From positions 804,001-868,000 of the forward strand of contig NZ_CP118747.1 in the NCBI RefSeq assembly GCF_030996345.1: DNA of 64,000 bases, in the 5' to 3' direction. Under the pieces are notes generated by a model, which saw only the letters and a program-made list of their open reading frames with translations, had not been told where the DNA came from and made no database searches. The position numbers and the translations under genes were made by a program. How positions within the stretch are numbered: position 1 is the first letter of the stretch; each line of letters starts with the position of its first letter. Of this stretch, positions 9,133 through 17,717 are shown in pieces. This stretch comes from Acidithiobacillus sp. AMEEHan. GTDB taxonomy: Bacteria > Pseudomonadota > Gammaproteobacteria > Acidithiobacillales > Acidithiobacillaceae.

Positions 9133-9720
9133 ATGTCGGACGGTCCCCGCGAGAATCCTTGGCCACGCGAGGCACGCTGGCTGCACGCCGGTATCGCTTT
9201 TGGTGTCACCTGGCAGCTGTTCAGCTCGCTGTGGATGACGCCGGATTTTCAGCATGCCGACTATGGCAGCATCCCCCAGCTACTCTTCAGTACCCACGCC
9301 TGGATCGGCCTGACGACGGCGCTTTTTCTACTCTGGGAATGGCTGTGGGTTTTCACCACCCCCGCCATCCGCGCCCAGCTCTTTCCCCTGCGTGGACCCT
9401 GGCGACCCGTATGGGAGGACCTGTTCGCTTTGCTACGCGGCCAGCTGCGGCCCATCGGCCCAAAACCAGGCCTCGCTGCCGCAGTGCATGGCCTAGGGCT
9501 ATTACTGGTCACCTGGATGGCCCTGACCGGTACCGCCATTTTCTTTTTTCTACCCCAGGGTGGCACCCCTCCTGGCGCGATCCTGTATGCCCTCCTTCCC
9601 CTGCACAAGGCGCTCTCCAATCTCGTCTGGGCCTACTGGATTGCTCATGTCGCCTTTACCCTGCTGCACGCGCTGCGCCGGGAAGGTATCTGGAACATCT
9701 TCCGTCTGTTCTCACCCTAA
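9133..9720 (+). CDS. Cytochrome b561-like membrane protein
   Basis: A 195-residue protein with four hydrophobic segments and histidines spaced as in b561-type di-haem cytochromes: RWLHAG and STHAW near the N-terminus, AVHGLGLLL, LLPLHKALS and WIAHVAFTLLHAL towards the C-terminus. GGGAGG lies four to five bases before the ATG at 9133. It probably shuttles electrons between the quinone pool and a periplasmic partner. The partner is not visible, and assignment to the family rests on overall pattern. Confidence 0.65.
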   Translation: MSDGPRENPWPREARWLHAGIAFGVTWQLFSSLWMTPDFQHADYGSIPQLLFSTHAWIGLTTALFLLWEWLWVFTTPAIRAQLFPLRGPWRPVWEDLFALLRGQLRPIGPKPGLAAAVHGLGLLLVTWMALTGTAIFFFLPQGGTPPGAILYALLPLHKALSNLVWAYWIAHVAFTLLHALRREGIWNIFRLFSP

Positions 9721-9932
9721 GCCATGGCCGCGGAAAAGACGACGAGGTCTACAGCCACTCATCGGAGAAAATATCCCCGGTCTGCGCTCCTCTTGGTAAC
9801 TTCCCCTCCGCAGCCACATGGCCGCTAGGCCCCGGCGCTGCTGCCTACCCCCTCGACGATTGGTGCAGCAGAGACAATCTGGTCCGTCCTAGCCGCATTG
9901 CGGTATAGTCGCGCCTGACGAGGAGGTCTGTG

Positions 9933-11321
9933 ATGAGTGAAAAAATGTGGGGGGGGCGGTTCACCGCCGGTACTGATGCCCTGGTGGAACGCTTTACCTC
10001 TTCCATTGCCGTGGACCGGCGCCTCTACGCGGAGGATATTCGCGGCTCAACGGCGCACGCGCGGATGTTGGGGCGAGTGGGCGTCTTGACGGCGGCTGAG
10101 GTGGAGGCGATCTGTAGCGGGCTGCAGAAGATCGCCCAAGAGATTGCCGACGGACAATTCGCCTATTCGGACAGCCTCGAAGATATCCATATGCACATCG
10201 AGAGCCGCCTGATTGCGCTCATCGGCGACACCGGCAAAAAGCTGCATACCGGTCGCTCACGCAATGATCAGGTGGCCACGGACATGCGCCTGTATACCCG
10301 CGGCGCCATAGACCATCTGCTCGCGCTCTTGCACGAATTGCAGGCCGTCTTCATTGACCTGGCCGAGCGCGAGGCAGATACCATCCTGCCTGGCCTCACC
10401 CATTTGCAAGTCGCCCAACCGGTCACCTTCGGGCATCACTGTATGGCCTACGTGGAGATGTTCCGCCGGGATGCGGAGCGCCTGCGCGATGCTCGCAAGC
10501 GGGTCAATGTGCTGCCTCTCGGCGCCGCGGCCTTGGCTGGGACCACCTTCCCCATCGACCGCTGGGATGTGGCGCGCGAGCTCGGCTTCGATCACGTCGC
10601 CGAAAACAGCCTCGATGCCGTTTCCGACCGTGATTTTCTGCTCGAAACCCTGGCTGCCCTTTCCATCATTGCCGTGCACCTGTCACGCCTGGCGGAAGAA
10701 CTCATCTTCTGGATGTCGGCGGCACTCGCCTTCATCGACCTGCCCGATGCCTTCTGTACCGGCTCGAGCATCATGCCGCAAAAGAAAAATCCCGATGTTG
10801 CCGAGCTCATTCGCGGCAAGAGTGGCAAGGTCATGGGGCAACTCACGGCCTTGCTCATCCTCATGAAAGGACAAGCCCTTGCCTACAACCGCGACAATCA
10901 AGAAGACAAGGGCATCTTCTTCACCGCCCTGGATGAGGTCGAAGCGAGTCTCCAGCTCCTGATTCGCATGCTGCCCGGCTTGCAGACCCGGCCGGCGCGG
11001 ATGCGTGCCGAGGCGGAAAAGGGCTTTGCTACCGCCACCGACCTGGCCGACTACCTGGTGCGCAAAGGGGTGCCCTTCCGCGACGCCCATGCGGTGGTCG
11101 GCCGCGCCGTGCGTCTGGCACAGGAGCGTGGCATCGGCCTGGAAGCCCTGCCCCTGGCCGAACTACGGGCCCTGTCCCCAGCGATTGCCGCCGACGTCTT
11201 CCAGGTACTCACCCTGGAAGGATCCGTGGCTGCCCGCAATCACCTCGGCGGCACCGCGCCGGAACAGGTGCGTGCCGCCATCGCCCGCGCCAGACAGCGG
11301 CTGGCGGGAGAAAGCGCATGA
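9933..11321 (+). CDS. argH: Argininosuccinate lyase
   Basis: Argininosuccinate lyase of 462 residues, the last step of arginine synthesis, splitting argininosuccinate into arginine and fumarate. The fumarase-superfamily signature [20 protein letters not shown] is intact, as are [15 protein letters not shown] and [10 protein letters not shown]. The N-terminal SEKMWGGRF is encoded across a run of eight G that is correct in length. AGGAGGT ends five bases before the ATG at 9933; a GTG three bases upstream is less well placed. A TATAGT box at 9904 may be the -10 of its promoter. Confidence 0.97.
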   Translation: MSEKMWGGRFTAGTDALVERFTSSIAVDRRLYAEDIRGSTAHARMLGRVGVLTAAEVEAICSGLQKIAQEIADGQFAYSDSLEDIHMHIESRLIALIGDTGKKLHTGRSRNDQVATDMRLYTRGAIDHLLALLHELQAVFIDLAEREADTILPGLTHLQVAQPVTFGHHCMAYVEMFRRDAERLRDARKRVNVLPLGAAALAGTTFPIDRWDVARELGFDHVAENSLDAVSDRDFLLETLAALSIIAVHLSRLAEELIFWMSAALAFIDLPDAFCTGSSIMPQKKNPDVAELIRGKSGKVMGQLTALLILMKGQALAYNRDNQEDKGIFFTALDEVEASLQLLIRMLPGLQTRPARMRAEAEKGFATATDLADYLVRKGVPFRDAHAVVGRAVRLAQERGIGLEALPLAELRALSPAIAADVFQVLTLEGSVAARNHLGGTAPEQVRAAIARARQRLAGESA

Positions 11322-11449
11322 TGCCGATGCGCCCCTGGATCCTGGTGCTGTTGCTCGGCAGTCTCGCCCTTGCCGGTTGCGGGCGCAAGACGCCGCTCAC
11401 CCTTCCCAAAACCCCCACCCCCGTCAGCGCCCCGACGAGCAGCCACTGA
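11318..11449 (+). CDS. lptM: LptM/YifL-like small lipoprotein
   Basis: A 43-residue lipoprotein, too short for most gene finders. After MMPMRPW comes a hydrophobic stretch and the lipobox LALAGC, then GRKTPLTLP and a proline/serine-rich tail. The GC(G/Q)(R/K)(T/K)xPL pattern and its place directly before lysA identify the LptM (YifL/LppL) family. LptM helps the LPS translocon LptD mature its disulfides at the outer membrane. The ATG overlaps the argH stop (ATGA) and the stop overlaps the lysA start (TGATG), so all three genes are translationally coupled. Confidence 0.85.
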   Translation: MMPMRPWILVLLLGSLALAGCGRKTPLTLPKTPTPVSAPTSSH

Positions 11450-12699
11450 TGCATCCTTTTCATTATCAAAACGGGCAACTGTACGTGGATGACTGTCCGC
11501 TGAGCGAAATCGTCGCGCGCTATGGCACGCCCTGCTATGTCTACTCCGAACTACATCTGCGCGAACGCTACCACGCCTTCGCGCATGCACTGGGCGTGCA
11601 GACCCTGACCTGCTACGCCGTCAAGGCCAACAGTAACCTGCATCTGTTGCGTCTACTGGCACAATGGGGTGCGGGTTTCGACATCGTCTCCGGTGGTGAG
11701 CTGGCGCGGGTGCTGCGGGCTGGCGGCGATCCGCAAAAGATCGTCTTTTCCGGGGTGGGGAAGAGTCGCGAAGAGATCCGCGCGGCCCTGGAGGCAGGGA
11801 TCTTTTGCCTGAATGTGGAATCTGCCGCCGAACTCGAGCGCATTGCCGAAGTGGCGGCCGAGATGGGCCAGCGCGCGCCGGTTGCGTTGCGCGTCAATCC
11901 GGATGTCGATCCCGGCACCCACCAATATATCGCCACGGGCCTGAAGGAAAGCAAGTTCGGCATCCCCATCACCGCTGCCGAAGCGCTGTATCTCCGCGCG
12001 GGAGACTGGCCGAGCATCCATTTCCTCGGTGTCGCGGCGCACATCGGCTCCCAGCTCATCGACCTGCAACCCCTGGCTGCTGCCGCCCGGCGCCTGCGCG
12101 ATCTGTACGAACGCCTACGCAGCCAGGGTATCGAGCTGGCGCATATCGATTTGGGCGGGGGAGTCGGCATCCGTTACCACGACGAAGTGCCCCCCAGTCC
12201 AGCCGACTATGCCGCCGTGCTCGATGCGGCCCTCGCCGGCCTGGATGTCCGCCGAGTGGTGGAACTGGGACGCGCCCTGGTCGGCAATGCCGGGGCACTG
12301 CTGAGTACCGTCGAATATTGGAAAGAGAATGAGGGCAAGCAGTTCTGCGTGGTCGATGCGGCCATGAACGACCTGTTGCGCCCCAGCCTCTATGGTGCCT
12401 GGCACGAAATCCTGCCGCTGCGACAAAGCAATGCACCGCTGCGGGAATGCGATGTGGTGGGGCCGGTCTGTGAGAGCGGTGATTTCTTTGCCAAAAGTCG
12501 TTCACTCCCTGCCGTCCCCGCCGGAGAGAGCTTGGCCATCCTCGGTGCTGGCGCCTACGGCTTCGCCATGAGCAGCCAGTACAACAGCCGCCCACGCGCT
12601 CCGGAGGTCTTGGTGAATGGAGCGGAAACCCGTTGCATTCGTCGCCGCGAAACCCTTGCCGACCTCCTCGGCCCGGAACAGGACTGCCTCCTCGGCTGA
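11449..12699 (+). CDS. lysA: Diaminopimelate decarboxylase
   Basis: A 416-residue PLP-dependent fold-III decarboxylase that converts meso-diaminopimelate to lysine. YAVKANSN holds the PLP lysine, followed by GGGVGIRY (phosphate loop), CESGDFFAK and GAYGFAMSSQYN near the C-terminus. The start overlaps the lptM stop by one base. The classical lptM-lysA-dapF order is cut short here, since pyrC lies convergent downstream. Confidence 0.96.
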   Translation: MHPFHYQNGQLYVDDCPLSEIVARYGTPCYVYSELHLRERYHAFAHALGVQTLTCYAVKANSNLHLLRLLAQWGAGFDIVSGGELARVLRAGGDPQKIVFSGVGKSREEIRAALEAGIFCLNVESAAELERIAEVAAEMGQRAPVALRVNPDVDPGTHQYIATGLKESKFGIPITAAEALYLRAGDWPSIHFLGVAAHIGSQLIDLQPLAAAARRLRDLYERLRSQGIELAHIDLGGGVGIRYHDEVPPSPADYAAVLDAALAGLDVRRVVELGRALVGNAGALLSTVEYWKENEGKQFCVVDAAMNDLLRPSLYGAWHEILPLRQSNAPLRECDVVGPVCESGDFFAKSRSLPAVPAGESLAILGAGAYGFAMSSQYNSRPRAPEVLVNGAETRCIRRRETLADLLGPEQDCLLG

Positions 12700-12733
12700 G
12701 CGCTGCCGCCTTTGGGCAGCCCGGTACCGGCCT

Positions 12734-12760
12734 GCGCCCAGTCTGCAGCAGACTGGGCGC
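12734..12760. terminator. Bidirectional hairpin between lysA and pyrC
   Basis: A perfect 12-bp stem (GCGCCCAGTCTG with its complement) closes on a three-base loop between the convergent lysA and pyrC genes. There is no U-tract, so it is either a Rho-assisted terminator or an mRNA 3' stabiliser for either strand. Confidence 0.55.
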
Positions 12761-12827
12761 GTAGCTCGGGCAGTCAGCAGGGCGTCCAGCTACTTGCGAT
12801 CGCTCAGCTACTGGACAACCACGTCCA

Positions 12828-13880
12828 CTAGATTCGCAGTATCCGCCAGAACACCTGCTCGCCCGCCCGCAATGGTACGATCGTCTCCTCTCCGGAATGC
12901 ATACTCTCCGGCACCGTCCAGGTCTCGCGCCGCAACGCTGTCTGATCATGGTTGCAGGGCAGTCCGTAGAAGGCAGGACCATGACGGCTGGCAAACCCCT
13001 CCAGCCGATCCAGGGCATTGGCCTGTGCGAAGACCTCGGCATAGAGCTCGATAGCAGCATGCGCGGTGTAGATACCCGCACAACCACAGGCCGACTCCTT
13101 GGCCGAGCGCGGATGCGGGGCGCTGTCGGTGCCCAGGAAAAACTGCGGACTACCGCTGATGGCGGCAGCCAACAGGGCCTGCCGGTGCTGCTCCCGTTTG
13201 AGAACGGGCAGACAGTAATGATGGGGACGAATACCGCCCTGGAACAGGGCGTTGCGATTCAGCAGCAAATGGTGCGCGGTGATGGTGGCGGCAGTGCGTG
13301 GACCCGCAGCTTGCACAAAATCCACCGCAGCGCGGGTCGTGACATGCTCCAGCACCATGCGCAGTCCCGGAAAATCGCGGCGCAGGGACAGCAGATGGCG
13401 ATCGATGAACGCCGCCTCCCGATCGAAGACATCGACTGCCGGGTCCGTCACCTCGCCATGCATCAGCAAAGGCAGATCCAACTCCTCCATCGCGGCAAGG
13501 ACGGCATTCACCCGGCGTAGGTCGCGCACGCCATTTTCCGAATTTGTCGTGGCGCCGGCGGGGTAATATTTGACCGCGTGCACGATACCGCTTGCCTTTG
13601 CCGCCCGTATCTCCTCGACTGTAGTCGCCTCCGTCAGATAGAGGGTCATCAGCGGCGTGAAGGCCATCCCCTCCGGCAAGGCTGCCAGGATCCGCTGGCG
13701 ATAGGCTTGGGCGGCAGCAACCGTGGTGACCGGGGCTTTCAGGTTGGGCATGACGATGGCGCGGCCAAAGCGCGCGGCAGTGTCTGGCAAGACAGTCCGC
13801 AGCATGATCCCATCCCGTAGATGCAGATGCCAGTCATCCGGCCGCAGGATGCGGATTTCCTCTATTTCTGTCGATTTCAT
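12828..13880 (-). CDS. pyrC: Dihydroorotase (PyrC, class II)
   Basis: A 350-residue zinc-dependent dihydroorotase that closes carbamoyl-aspartate to dihydroorotate in pyrimidine synthesis. The metal-binding HLHLRDG lies at residues 18-24. VKYYPAGATTNSE contains the lysine that is carbamylated in this family. LLMHGEV, LEHVTT, TAHHLL and GTDSAPH supply the other ligands and the catalytic aspartate. GAGGGAGA precedes the ATG by nine bases. The length and motifs are those of the E. coli-type enzyme. The 190 bases upstream (13881-14076) hold nothing recognisable beyond a likely promoter region. Confidence 0.95.
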   Translation of the reverse strand: MKSTEIEEIRILRPDDWHLHLRDGIMLRTVLPDTAARFGRAIVMPNLKAPVTTVAAAQAYRQRILAALPEGMAFTPLMTLYLTEATTVEEIRAAKASGIVHAVKYYPAGATTNSENGVRDLRRVNAVLAAMEELDLPLLMHGEVTDPAVDVFDREAAFIDRHLLSLRRDFPGLRMVLEHVTTRAAVDFVQAAGPRTAATITAHHLLLNRNALFQGGIRPHHYCLPVLKREQHRQALLAAAISGSPQFFLGTDSAPHPRSAKESACGCAGIYTAHAAIELYAEVFAQANALDRLEGFASRHGPAFYGLPCNHDQTALRRETWTVPESMHSGEETIVPLRAGEQVFWRILRI

Positions 13881-14076
13881 CCCGGCAATCTCCCTCTACG
13901 CTGCAGCCCACCAAGAGTAGCATTGGTCGTCATGCTCGCCTATGCGCAGTTTGTGTCCAACGCCTAGGGCACACGGTGGCCCGCTCCATAGTGAGGTCGC
14001 CTGGGGGATCGACCCGGCAACCGTCACCTCCGCTGAGCGCAGCGAGTATCTTCGCGTTACGCCGCAAAGCATTCGC

Positions 14077-15990
14077 TCAGCCGCCGCCTTCGCTCCATAT
14101 CTCGGCTTGGGCACGGCTGACCGCTGGCGTTTGTACCCGGCAGAAATCCTTTTCGCCCAAGGGCATGGGTACCTTGAAGAAGGCTCCGGCCTCCAGGGCC
14201 TGAGGGCTTGCCAACTGATTGATTTGCATCAGATAGCGGCTGGTACTGTGGTAGCGCAGGGCGAGCTCGTGCAGGTCGGAGCCGGCGGGTACGCGAATCT
14301 CCAGAAATTTGCCACCAGTATTGCAGCGCGGCGGCACATCCAGGGTGCGTAGGGCACGGCGCATGGTATAGCGAAAGACCGGTGCCGCCTCGATGCCGCC
14401 GAAGTTCCAGGCGAAGTGGCTGCCCCGCAGATTGACCGCCATGACCAAATCGGGACGCGGGCCCGGCGCAAAGCCGACAAAGGTGGCATTGGTGCGATGA
14501 TGATAAAAACCGTCCTCGCCATTGGCCATATTAGCGGTGCCGGTTTTGCCGCCCACGGCATAGCCGGGGATGGCGGCGAGGATCCCCGTGCCCCCGGGGC
14601 GGGCGACGGACTGCAGCCAGCGACGCAAGTCGTCGGCGACCCAGGCCGGCATCACCCGATGGCGATGCACGCCAGCCCCGGCAAAGAGGGTCGGGCGTAC
14701 ATACCAGCCGCCATTGGCAATACTCGCGTAAGCGGCGGCCAATTGCAGCGTCGTCACCGAAACCCCATAGCCGATCGAGATGGTGGCATGACGAGCAATA
14801 CCCCAGCTCTGCCAGGGCGGCAGCACCCCCGCCGTTTCTCCAGGCAGGCCAAGAGGCGGAATGCTACCGAAACCAACGGCACGATACATGTCGTACAGCG
14901 TCCGCTCGGGGGTCAGTAGGGCAATCTTTGCCGTGCCGATGCAACTCGAGTACTTGAGGATGTGTTCGATATTCAGAATATGATGGGGAACATCGTCGCG
15001 GATGGGGTAGCCGCCCACCCAGAGGGGGTGGAAGACGTGGAATTTTTGGTTGGGGGCAACGCTGTGGCTGGCGAGGGCGGCAGCGATGGCAAAGGGCTTC
15101 ATTACCGACCCGGGCTCAAAGGCCTGATGCACGGCGTTATTGACGTAATCGGCCGGGGAGCGGCAGGCGCCGGGCTGATTGGGGTTGCAACTGGGGGCGC
15201 TGACCATGGCCAGGATGGCGCCGGTATGCACATTCATCAGCACCGCCGAGCCATTCTCCGCGTGAAAGTGACGCAGGGAACGCAGCAGCGCCATATAGGC
15301 CCAGTACTGCATTTGCGGGTTGATGGTCAGATGAATGGCGCGCCCCGGGTGGGAAAGCCGCGCCACCTTCAGCACCTGCACGATCTGCCCGTGGCCATCG
15401 AACAAGGCTTCCTCGGAGCCCGGGTGGGCGGCCAGCCACTGGTTGTAGCTCAGCTCCATGCCCGTCGCCCCCTGATGCGCCTGATCTACCAATCCGATCA
15501 GCGGCGTCGTTGCCGCACCCAGAGGAAAGTAGCTGCGGGAACTCGGTAGCACCCCAACCCCGGGGATCCCCGTAGCGCGCACCGCTTGGCCCACGCTCGG
15601 TGGTCGTTGCCGCGCCAAGTAGGCGAAGTCGGCGCCACCGCTGGCCAGACGCTGACCGAGTTCGGTCACCGAAATACCCAAAACCTTGGCCAGTTGCGGC
15701 CACTGGTCCTGATGTTTCCCCAGCACCTTGGGATCTCCCCAGATGGTGCTGGCCGCCGTGTTGACCGCGAGCGGTAGGCCGTTGTCGCCAAAGATCACCC
15801 CGCGCTGGGCGGGCAGACGCTGGTCATGCAGATAACGCATCTGTCCCTGCACGCGGAGATGTCGGGCCTGCAGGTACTGTACCTGAATATCGCGGCCGAG
15901 CACCGCTAGAAAGCCGATGACAAAGACCCCCGCAAGCCAGACCGGCCGCGAGCGAGGCAGTGGACGAAAGGGTCGAGAGGGCGAGCTCAT
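14077..15990 (-). CDS. FtsI-like transpeptidase with C-terminal LysM-like domain
   Basis: A 637-residue class B penicillin-binding protein: one N-terminal membrane anchor, a pedestal domain, then a transpeptidase domain with SVMK at 295-298 and KTGT at 482-485. Two things are odd. The second motif, normally SxN, reads SSC at 348-350 in an otherwise FtsI-like context (KYSSCIGTAKIAL). After the transpeptidase domain (about residues 575-620) there is a LysM-like peptidoglycan-binding tail (EIRVPAGSDLHELALRYHST). It is not in a division cluster, and its start overlaps the stop of the Pal-like gene (ATGA). It is probably a specialised septal or stress paralogue rather than the main FtsI. Confidence 0.8.
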   Translation of the reverse strand: MSSPSRPFRPLPRSRPVWLAGVFVIGFLAVLGRDIQVQYLQARHLRVQGQMRYLHDQRLPAQRGVIFGDNGLPLAVNTAASTIWGDPKVLGKHQDQWPQLAKVLGISVTELGQRLASGGADFAYLARQRPPSVGQAVRATGIPGVGVLPSSRSYFPLGAATTPLIGLVDQAHQGATGMELSYNQWLAAHPGSEEALFDGHGQIVQVLKVARLSHPGRAIHLTINPQMQYWAYMALLRSLRHFHAENGSAVLMNVHTGAILAMVSAPSCNPNQPGACRSPADYVNNAVHQAFEPGSVMKPFAIAAALASHSVAPNQKFHVFHPLWVGGYPIRDDVPHHILNIEHILKYSSCIGTAKIALLTPERTLYDMYRAVGFGSIPPLGLPGETAGVLPPWQSWGIARHATISIGYGVSVTTLQLAAAYASIANGGWYVRPTLFAGAGVHRHRVMPAWVADDLRRWLQSVARPGGTGILAAIPGYAVGGKTGTANMANGEDGFYHHRTNATFVGFAPGPRPDLVMAVNLRGSHFAWNFGGIEAAPVFRYTMRRALRTLDVPPRCNTGGKFLEIRVPAGSDLHELALRYHSTSRYLMQINQLASPQALEAGAFFKVPMPLGEKDFCRVQTPAVSRAQAEIWSEGGG

Positions 15991-16598
15991 TCTCCGCCAG
16001 TCGCGGCACGATAGACGAAATCGACGCGCTGGTTTTTATGCCAGCAAGCAGCGGTGTTCTGATTGCAAAGGAGATTATCCTTGCCGAAGGAAACGGTACT
16101 GATGCGACTGGCGGGGACACCATCCGCCTCCAGCAATTCCTTGATGGCATGGGCACGCCACTCACCGAGGGCGAGGTTATATTCCTGGGTTCCTGGCTGT
16201 GAGCAGTTCCCCTCCAGGCGCACATGCAGGTTCGGGAAGCGCAGCAAAAAGCGCGCGTTCTCGTTAGTGATGTGGCGAGCATGCGCGCTGACCTGAAAGC
16301 TATTCTGGGCGAAATGCACGCGCAAATGACGGGGCAAGGCCGCGAGTTCGGCATTGGAAAGATTTTCGTTTTGGCCGCCAAGAGGACCGTAATTGAGGTT
16401 TTTCTCCCTCTCCTCGGCCTGATTCAGTGCCTGCGTACTGGCACTTGGACTGGAAACCGCACTACTTGGGGCCATCTGCGCAGGCGTGGTAGGAGAAACC
16501 TTCTGCGCACAGGCACTGAGCAAGGCACTGGCGGCAAGGAAGAAGAGGGGCTGGCGCAGAGCGCGCAGGGCAAAGACAAGTGAGAGTCGTTGCGGCAT
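15987..16598 (-). CDS. Pal/OmpA-family lipoprotein
   Basis: A 203-residue lipoprotein: a signal sequence ending in the lipobox LLSAC, a serine/proline-rich linker, then an OmpA-C-like peptidoglycan-binding domain (LRVHFAQNSFQVSAHARHI; LEGNCSQPGTQEYNLALGEWRA; VSFGKDNLLC). The domain is Pal-like, but two extra cysteines (NLLCNQNTAACW) could form a disulfide. AAGGA precedes the ATG by eight bases. It is coupled to the LysM-tailed transpeptidase gene, which suggests a joint role in envelope or cell-wall work. Confidence 0.82.
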   Translation of the reverse strand: MPQRLSLVFALRALRQPLFFLAASALLSACAQKVSPTTPAQMAPSSAVSSPSASTQALNQAEEREKNLNYGPLGGQNENLSNAELAALPRHLRVHFAQNSFQVSAHARHITNENARFLLRFPNLHVRLEGNCSQPGTQEYNLALGEWRAHAIKELLEADGVPASRISTVSFGKDNLLCNQNTAACWHKNQRVDFVYRAATGGE

Positions 16599-16735
16599 GG
16601 TGGATATCCTTCTGTTTCGCGGTATATCCCTCTGACCAGCGAGGCTCTCTACAGTTCGCTCCGGCCCTCACTTTCTCTCCATCGGGCGCGCCCCCGCCCG
16701 GCGTTCGGATCGCCACGACCGAGAGGAGCCAAACC

Positions 16736-16939
16736 TCATCCCCCGTGCTGGAGGCGCAGGAGCGTACCGAGAAGACCCAAGCCGAAGAGGGCGAGCACCG
16801 CCAACCAGCCCCAAGGCCAGACGCTGGCGCGCAAAGCGGCTTTCATCCTCCCTTTCTTGATGACAAGGCTGAACAACAGAACCAACAGCCAGGAGACCAG
16901 CAGTCGCCCTAAGAGATTTCCCAGCATGTATCCAGACAT
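16736..16939 (-). CDS. Small membrane protein, unknown function
   Basis: A 67-residue protein with two hydrophobic segments (LLVSWLLVLLFSLVI and GWLAVLALFGLGLLGTLL) separated by a basic loop KKGRMKAALR. A strong GGGGAGGAG Shine-Dalgarno lies three bases before the ATG at 16939, so it is very likely translated. It is the first gene on the minus strand ahead of the Pal-like and FtsI-like genes, with a gap of 137 bases. No family was recognised. Confidence 0.6.
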   Translation of the reverse strand: MSGYMLGNLLGRLLVSWLLVLLFSLVIKKGRMKAALRASVWPWGWLAVLALFGLGLLGTLLRLQHGG

Positions 16940-17000
16940 TTTCTCCTCCCCTATCGCAGCTTACACCGCCTAGTAAATATTAACTATAAAAATCAATCTG

Positions 17001-17028
17001 TTGCGGTTTTTTGCGAAGGCACTATACT
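17001..17028 (+). promoter_or_regulatory. Putative promoter of the toxin operon
   Basis: TTGCGG at 17001-17006 and TATACT at 17023-17028, with a 16-base spacer, lie in an AT-rich gap upstream of the Dsb-like gene. The gene start at 17058 would then carry a leader of about 22 bases. Confidence 0.45.
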
Positions 17029-17057
17029 GCCACAAAACAAAGAAGGAAGGGAGCGAC

Positions 17058-17717
17058 ATGGAAAATTTTTCCCCACCGGGAAAACGCGGGAGCATTGCGG
17101 TTGGCCTCCTCTTGCGTATGGTGTTGTGGCTAGCAGGGATCTACTTCCCCCTGACTGCCTCGTCTGCCAGTGCCATTTTTACCCAGACAGGCTTGCCGGA
17201 GCTGTTGCAGCAAAGCTATGTCTATGCCAACACGCTCCCCGCCATAGAGAGCGGACCGCGCAACCGGCCGGCACTCATAGTGTTCTTTGACCCCGTCTGC
17301 CCACTTGGGGCCAAAGAATGGCAAGCCCTGCAAGCCTACCGCGAGCAGTTGCACATCCGCTGGGTGCCGGTGGGTGCCATCGATCCACATAGCGAAGCCC
17401 TGAGTGCCCTAATCCTGAGCGATGAGCATCCCGTCCTCGCTCTGGCGCATAACGAGGCGCGGCTGCTGCAGTCACCCGCAAGTCCACGCGCGGCCACCCC
17501 GGCACCGACCCTGTACGCGCTGAGTCTGGTGCGGAACAACACCCACTACTGGCAACGAAACTTTGGCGTACTTCCCTTGTTGCTCTATCCCAGTCAGACG
17601 GGCATCCACGCGCTGTACGGGCGAGCAAGCGCCGCAGAACTGCAACAGATCGCACAAACCGTGCTGGCCTTTGGGCAGCGCAAGGCCAGGCCCCAAAACA
17701 CAGAGGAGGAGCGTTGA
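17058..17717 (+). CDS. Periplasmic thioredoxin-fold (DsbC/DsbG-like) protein
   Basis: A 219-residue secreted protein: an N-terminal hydrophobic signal region (GLLLRMVLWLAGIYFPLTA), then a thioredoxin-like core with VFFDPVCPLGAKEWQAL and VLPLLLYPSQTGIHALYGRASAAELQQI. The active site has a single cysteine (CPLG in place of CxxC), so it cannot be a standard dithiol oxidase. It might be a monothiol isomerase or chaperone. Its stop overlaps the start of the downstream toxin candidate (TGATG), which suggests it helps fold or export that protein, whose mature part has three cysteines. The start is set by GAAGGAAGGGAG upstream. Confidence 0.65.
   Translation: MENFSPPGKRGSIAVGLLLRMVLWLAGIYFPLTASSASAIFTQTGLPELLQQSYVYANTLPAIESGPRNRPALIVFFDPVCPLGAKEWQALQAYREQLHIRWVPVGAIDPHSEALSALILSDEHPVLALAHNEARLLQSPASPRAATPAPTLYALSLVRNNTHYWQRNFGVLPLLLYPSQTGIHALYGRASAAELQQIAQTVLAFGQRKARPQNTEEER

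Noticed and set aside
9945-9957. Run of eight G in argH as a phase-variable tract
   Set aside because: The frame is correct and encodes the conserved MWGGRF of argininosuccinate lyase, so it is ordinary coding sequence.
12783-12818. GCGATCGC palindrome within a partly inverted GTCCAG/CTGGAC pair as a functional element
   Set aside because: Single occurrence with an imperfect stem; more likely part of the lysA-pyrC termination region.
13896-14114. 72-residue minus-strand frame between pyrC and the transpeptidase gene
   Set aside because: No ribosome-binding site, overlaps the end of the transpeptidase gene, and no family resemblance.
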